Part shown: in pieces, positions 60,901 through 64,000 of the stretch
Layout of the letters: each line of letters opens with the position of its first letter
How positions within the stretch are numbered: position 1 is the first letter of the stretch
Position numbers and translations under genes: made by a program
The notes under the pieces: model-generated
Databases searched by the model: none
What the model was told of the DNA's origin: nothing
The model's input: the letters and a program-made list of their open reading frames with translations, nothing else
NCBI GenBank assembly: GCA_002502855.1
Contig: DAQK01000033.1
Location: 1 to 64,000 of the forward strand
Source: Methanobacterium sp. UBA279
GTDB taxonomy: Archaea; Methanobacteriota; Methanobacteria; Methanobacteriales; Methanobacteriaceae
Direction of reading: 5' to 3'
Length of the DNA stretch: 64,000 nt

Positions 60901-62379
60901 GTGCCAATAGTAGATAATGGCAATCTTTTTAGTTTTGTTAGATTCATATCTCAAATTTATCCATGCCACGGACATATCAACTATCCAGTTTATCTGTCTA
61001 GTTATTGGTTTGTATAATGTAACGTCAAATGGAGAATATTTGGGATCCAGTTCCTGTGTCGATATGATGATTGGGTCAAACATACCATCCATTTCTGAGG
61101 GGACAATGGTGACTCCTGTACTGGATGCCTGTATTCCTTGTCTTCCATTAAGCCAGCTTTTATAATCTGCGAAATATTTGTAGGCTTTTAAAACAGGGAC
61201 ATCTAGTTTTTTAAGATCAGCCTGTACTTCTTCAGTAATACTTTTAGTTGACCATCCAAACATCTTATAGTGAATGATTAGGTCTACGGCAGATTTGTTA
61301 TTCCTCATAAGATATTTTTTGATGTCTGGTTTACCTTCATGCTGATAGAAGTAGGATATGACATTGTAGCCTTTTTTTTCAAAAGCACTTATTAAAGCAT
61401 CTATAGTTGCAAAATCGCCTTTTTTATAGTCTTCTTCGTGGAAAATAATTCCAACTGTGGGCTTACCAGACTTATATCTGTACCATTTATCATAATCCGA
61501 GAGACTATCAAACAATTTACTGGCATTAGGATGATAAATTGCTTCCTTTTTTACTGCAACAGGTGCTTGGGGCTGTCCCACATTTAATGCGAAGAATTTA
61601 ACTCCAATAAATTTTAAAAGTTCCTTGGAATTTATGTTGTTCATGTTACTCCAGTAATCACGTATATACTGATACTTTAAATTTTCATTTGCAATTATAA
61701 CCTGACTTGAAAGGTCCATGCCGTAGTTAGCAGTTATGATGGCCAGTTTAGCTTCATTCATCCATCCAGCTATTTTCTGAGAATTCGATGAACCTGAAGA
61801 CAACCAGTCAACGAAGATCAGGTCATAATCCGTGACTTTAATAGTACCTGGAAGTTTCTTCGCTGAATAAACGGTTATTGTTAAATACTTGCATTCTTTT
61901 ACAGCGTCGATGAATTTTGGGTTAACACCATTTAATATAAACAGAACTTTTGGTTTTCCCAATTTAAAATTAGCATTCCCCTGCATTGAATTATTTGATG
62001 TATTAGAAATAGTGTTCACCAGTTGAGATGAGGATTTATGCCCTTCATAACTTGCTGTCACATTGAATTTGTTTAAATTGCTCGAAAATTGCAGCTTGTA
62101 TCTTCCTTGATCATCGGTTTTGATGGTAGCTAGTTTATTCCAGTTATGTGAGGCTGTTACCGTTACGCCTTTAAAAGGTTTATCATTTACACAATCTCGA
62201 ACATTACCAGTAATTGTGATTTCTTTCAGCGAATTTACTTTTGATGATGAATTTGGTTTATCAGTTGAATTTACAGTATCTCCAGGATCACTTCCACTAT
62301 TATCCACTGCTGTAACTGTTCCACAGAGCGTTAGTGTGAAAACAAATGCCGTTACTAGTAAAATCACTTGTTTTCTCAT
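57958..62379 (-). CDS. Secreted, membrane-anchored CobN-like protein (CobN2)
   Basis: The 1473-aa product is a paralogue of CobN1. It has a signal peptide (MRKQVILLVTAFVFTLTLCG), an Ig-like regulatory domain (about 53-125), and a CobN body with AIIDMGRHGTVAWLPGKTG, VSGLYGDLTTLND and ISFMLWSCHTQQDMGVMEAAIFYLLG. CCDCTC is at 1337-1342. A long P/S/Q/G-rich linker, THEITEV and a C-terminal membrane helix with a short basic tail (YFRGRIR) follow. ATG has a perfect GGAGGTGA site. The TIDMG/IHMG difference and lower conservation suggest a different ligand from CobN1. It is flanked on both sides by copies of one MITE. Function in metal or corrinoid uptake is inferred. Confidence 0.85.
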   Translation of the reverse strand: MRKQVILLVTAFVFTLTLCGTVTAVDNSGSDPGDTVNSTDKPNSSSKVNSLKEITITGNVRDCVNDKPFKGVTVTASHNWNKLATIKTDDQGRYKLQFSSNLNKFNVTASYEGHKSSSQLVNTISNTSNNSMQGNANFKLGKPKVLFILNGVNPKFIDAVKECKYLTITVYSAKKLPGTIKVTDYDLIFVDWLSSGSSNSQKIAGWMNEAKLAIITANYGMDLSSQVIIANENLKYQYIRDYWSNMNNINSKELLKFIGVKFFALNVGQPQAPVAVKKEAIYHPNASKLFDSLSDYDKWYRYKSGKPTVGIIFHEEDYKKGDFATIDALISAFEKKGYNVISYFYQHEGKPDIKKYLMRNNKSAVDLIIHYKMFGWSTKSITEEVQADLKKLDVPVLKAYKYFADYKSWLNGRQGIQASSTGVTIVPSEMDGMFDPIIISTQELDPKYSPFDVTLYKPITRQINWIVDMSVAWINLRYESNKTKKIAIIYYWHGTGKDTGATAGHLDVYSSLSVILQALKDNEYNLGSGKLLDKDSLVALTRKQGLNVGVWAPNEIAKLVQNNPVILIPESKYIKWFNQLNAAKRNEVIKIWGKPPGDIMTYTKNGVKYLVLPVIQYGNVILAPEPARGYNQDMDALYHSGSVPPTHQYLAFYFWLKKDFKADAIIDMGRHGTVAWLPGKTGPGLDRDNCWPAIVSQDIPVIYPFTVEGSEGLLPKRRQGAVMISHLIPAVTVSGLYGDLTTLNDKINEYNLPNIDVATKKKLKTTILQMVKNLKINEDLGVNLNTINDKNFDEFLGELHEYLGEIQSEFIPYGLHVFGQPPEGDELTNLVQSLLGYGFRDYMKAKNLSDAQVQLMLKKILIEKKSVKQAQIAVLGKTLSDLTNYFNDAKFYATQINNCTNEINGLLRALDGKYITPGLSGDPISNPNVLPTGTNFYSFDPRKVPTKEATDIGIKLAQDLINNYKKKTGKYPTKISFMLWSCHTQQDMGVMEAAIFYLLGVERVTDPSNPNIVTDVKLISNLGRPRIDVVITTTSLYMCMFRCRLDLIDKAVRLAAAASDTQTNYVKQNSENLYKYLKSKRYNDENARKLSMCRIFSQEEGDHSNAAQNILLTNSAWENEGQIANAFIGTFGNVFQGSELNSIHLEDLFRQNLNGSEAAVFRRVVSENDLFGDSDYFGYYGSLELTIRNISGRDPLMYVMNVENLNNPKLETLTESLWSDVRSTYSNPKYIGKMMQAGAPGAAIFAGYIRYLTKWRITSPESVSENMQEAAYDVFFNDRNKLGLKQWFDKNNPYSYQAMAAELLGLIKKGYWKPSSDVTENLANIMAQNVINNGVACCDCTCGNLAMMEWATKYISPDMLAQFKSQVYASTQYVGFAPSPTPNQPSAPSQPGEQSQPGQAEQSGSSASTTPGEQQVSTSSTPGEEGEQGKTHEITEVGQQSQSQNTGMPIAATIGVILLVGLVAVGYFRGRIR

Positions 62380-62615
62380 ACTTTCACCTCCTTTTTATTT
62401 GATGAAAGGAGTTTAGAAACTCATATTATTTAATACTTATTATTACTTTTTTATTATTACTTTTGGCCTTAGATCTTGCTTTTTTGTAATACTCACTAAA
62501 GGAGTATTATTAAATACTGAAAATAAGACAGGATAGTAATAATTAATTTATTTTAAGCTGGAAAATTGTTGGAAATAAAAATCAATGTTATCAATTAGAA
62601 AAAGCATCAAAAAAC

Positions 62616-62815
62616 GGCTCTGTAGAAATCATCATCAAAAGTTGATGATGGAATTTTAATGCTTTGAAATATTCGTGATTATAAGACCGTAAAGATGTTT
62701 TAGCACTCTAAATGCATAAATAAGCTTTAATGGATATTGCTTCGACCAAAACACCTATAGATCATCTTAGTTGATACTAGCTTATGTACAAATTTATATG
62801 TTTTCTACAGAGGCC
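62616..62815. mobile_element. MITE, copy 2 (200 bp)
   Basis: This copy matches copy 1 except for one substitution (G to C) in the middle and one extra G in its right end (CTACAGAGGCC instead of CTACAGAGCC). The flanks share CAAAAAAC-like sequence of 8-9 bases, differing by one A of the run, compatible with a target duplication. It has the same orientation as copy 1, so the two are direct repeats around cobN2. Confidence 0.85.
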
Positions 62816-62830
62816 AAAAAAACAATAATG

Positions 62831-62879
62831 TAGGGCATCCTTAATACATTTGAGCGAAAAAATCTATTTAGATGCCCTA
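62831..62879. repeat. Hairpin TAGGGCATC/GATGCCCTA right of MITE copy 2
   Basis: A 9-bp perfect stem with a 31-nt loop lies 15 bp outside the MITE. Its arms match the hairpin at 57583-57605 outside the other MITE. Confidence 0.55.
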
Positions 62880-62897
62880 ACATATGCACAATAGTTG

Positions 62898-62928
62898 TAG
62901 GAATCCAATGCGTGGTTTTGGATTCCTA
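62898..62928. repeat. Perfect 11-bp hairpin in the fumarase upstream region
   Basis: TAGGAATCCAA (62898-62908) and TTGGATTCCTA (62918-62928) enclose TGCGTGGTT. It is not followed by a T-run, so it is not an ordinary terminator. Confidence 0.55.
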
Positions 62929-62970
62929 CTTCGGAGTCAATGGCTAAGTTAATAAAAAACCTTCAAATTC

Positions 62971-62991
62971 GGTAATAATAGTATTACTACC
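62971..62991. promoter_or_regulatory. Near-perfect palindromic operator candidate upstream of fumarate hydratase
   Basis: The 21-bp sequence from 62971 to 62991 begins GGTAATAATA and ends TATTACTACC, a palindrome with one mismatched pair. It contains the AGTATTACT core. A second core is at 63053-63061, 79 bp before the gene. Confidence 0.5.
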
Positions 62992-63139
62992 GTTTAACCA
63001 CGCTTACACGGGTAGATATGTTCTTTTAGTATATAATATTTTCTATAAATTTAGTATTACTATATCGCGTATATCAACAAATTTTTATTAATTAAATAAG
63101 TTAATATGTAATTAAAGCTAATTTAATATAAGACGAATT

Positions 63140-63979
63140 ATGATCACCCAAAAACAAGTAGAAGACGTTATTTGCAACCTTTTTAAGCAGGCTGTAATAG
63201 AACCACCTTCAGATGTTCGAAAAGCCCTGGAGGAAGCCTATAAAAGGGAAGATCAGGATATTGCCCGGACAAATCTGGAGGCTATTTTGGAGAATATCAA
63301 AGCCGCAGAGGAACTGGAAATTCCCATGTGCCAGGACACCGGCCTCCCCATCGTATTTGTAAAATTAGGGAAGGTGGAAGTGGAAAACCTATACGAGGGC
63401 ATAAGAAAGGGAGTGGAGAAGGCCACTAAGGAAATTCCCCTCAGGCCCAACGTGGTCGACCCCCTGACCAGGGTGAACACCGGTAACAACCTGGGTAAAC
63501 TTATCCCCCAGATTGACGTGGAACTCGTTGAAGGGGAATACATAGAATTCACAGTCTTCCCCAAGGGTTTTGGCTCGGAAAACAACAACGCCCTAATGAT
63601 GGGACTCCCGGGCGACGGAGTGGAAGGCGTCAAAAAGTTCGTGGTGGATACCGTGATAAAAGCAGGTGGAAAACCCTGCCCACCAACCGTGGTAGGCGTA
63701 GGAATTGGTGGATCATCTGATATGGTCATGAAGCTTGCAAAGAAAGCATTGCTTCGGGAAGTTGGTGTATTCCACAGCGAAGAGAGAATCGCTGAACTGG
63801 AGAAAGAGATACTAAAACAAATTAACGATACAGGTATTGGACCTATGGGTTTAGGTGGTAAGACCACTGCCCTGAATGTTAAAATAGAATACGCTGATAC
63901 ACATACAGCAGGACTCCCGGTGGGGGTTTGTATTCAGTGCTGGGCTGACAGGCACGCCAGTGCTGTTTTGAAACCTTAG
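63140..63979 (+). CDS. fumA: Fumarate hydratase, alpha subunit (class I, Fe-S)
   Basis: The alpha subunit of the two-subunit class I fumarase converts fumarate and malate in the incomplete reductive TCA pathway of methanogens. The 279-aa product has the three Cys ligands of the 4Fe-4S cluster: MCQDTGLP, near residue 61; GGKPCPPTVVG, near 185; and CIQCWADRHAS, near 268. It is complete and ends 22 bp before the window edge; the beta subunit must lie further on or elsewhere. Its upstream region carries the shared palindromic motif. Confidence 0.93.
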   Translation: MITQKQVEDVICNLFKQAVIEPPSDVRKALEEAYKREDQDIARTNLEAILENIKAAEELEIPMCQDTGLPIVFVKLGKVEVENLYEGIRKGVEKATKEIPLRPNVVDPLTRVNTGNNLGKLIPQIDVELVEGEYIEFTVFPKGFGSENNNALMMGLPGDGVEGVKKFVVDTVIKAGGKPCPPTVVGVGIGGSSDMVMKLAKKALLREVGVFHSEERIAELEKEILKQINDTGIGPMGLGGKTTALNVKIEYADTHTAGLPVGVCIQCWADRHASAVLKP

Positions 63980-64000
63980 GTAGCCGTAGTTAAATAATTA

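Larger units (their letters stand above)
62380..63139. promoter_or_regulatory. Intergenic region with cobN2 promoter, MITE, hairpins and fumarase promoter
   Basis: 760 bp between divergent genes. Near cobN2, TATTATTACTTTT occurs twice (about 62435-62465), and TAATACTC (62487-62494) faces GAGTATTA (62502-62509) across 7 bases. The MITE is at 62616-62815. Hairpins follow at 62831-62879 and 62898-62928, the second a perfect 11-bp stem TAGGAATCCAA/TTGGATTCCTA. Near fumarase there is a 21-bp near-palindrome (62971-62991) and AGTATTACT (63053-63061). Confidence 0.5.

Noticed and set aside
51657..62379. CobN proteins as ordinary cobaltochelatase or magnesium chelatase subunits
   Set aside because: Both have signal peptides and membrane anchors, and no CobS/CobT or ChlI/ChlD gene is near; the classical ATP-dependent role does not fit an extracellular protein.
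57583..62928. CRISPR array
   Set aside because: The repeats here are single hairpins and two MITE copies, not regularly spaced short repeats with unique spacers; no cas genes are in the window.

Overview
The window looks like a piece of a Methanobacterium-like chromosome (Methanobacteriaceae). The genes that point there are surface proteins with pseudomurein-binding repeats, the YcaO protein that makes thioglycine in methyl-CoM reductase, the methanofuran kinase MfnE, an MtrA-type corrinoid protein, archaeal aEF-1beta, Pth2 and Thg1. The DNA is AT-rich with GGAGGTGA-type ribosome binding sites. I saw no rRNA, tRNA or CRISPR array.

Positions 1-31.9 kb are mostly chromosomal housekeeping genes. 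They include serA, a JAMM protease, thg1, nadX, an arginine deiminase/carbamate kinase pair, an aldehyde dehydrogenase, an M24 peptidase, a HIT protein, an M50 protease, ycaO, pth2, mfnE, aEF-1beta, a TctA-like permease and two type IV pilus/Tad loci. Three secreted pseudomurein-binding proteins are interspersed: a C39-peptidase/beta-helix protein, a glycosidase-like protein with Ig-like repeats, and a smaller one. Positions 32-38 kb hold metal transport: a CopB-type P-ATPase, a cobalt/nickel ECF transporter (cbiMNQO) and an adjacent HTH regulator.

Positions 39-47 kb form a disturbed accessory region. It has a frameshifted radical SAM gene, an IS5-family element with a frameshift at a G7 run, and a Fe-S/FAD oxidoreductase pair whose codon use differs from its neighbours. 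It also holds the wrecks of at least two more transposases.

Positions 49.5-62.4 kb hold the most interesting system. Two giant membrane-anchored, secreted CobN-like proteins (1542 and 1473 aa) lie next to an ExbB/TolQ-type proton channel, a DUF2149 ExbD-like partner, a DUF2162 membrane protein with a cysteine cluster and a soluble MtrA-like corrinoid protein. The second cobN gene is bracketed by two almost identical 199-200 bp MITEs with 13-bp inverted ends. A palindromic motif built on AGTATTACT recurs upstream of the ECF transporter, the HTH gene, the DUF2162-ExbB-DUF2149 operon, cobN2 and fumarate hydratase. This suggests one metal/corrinoid regulon. The proposed job, surface capture or processing of a metal-tetrapyrrole powered by the proton gradient, is inference.
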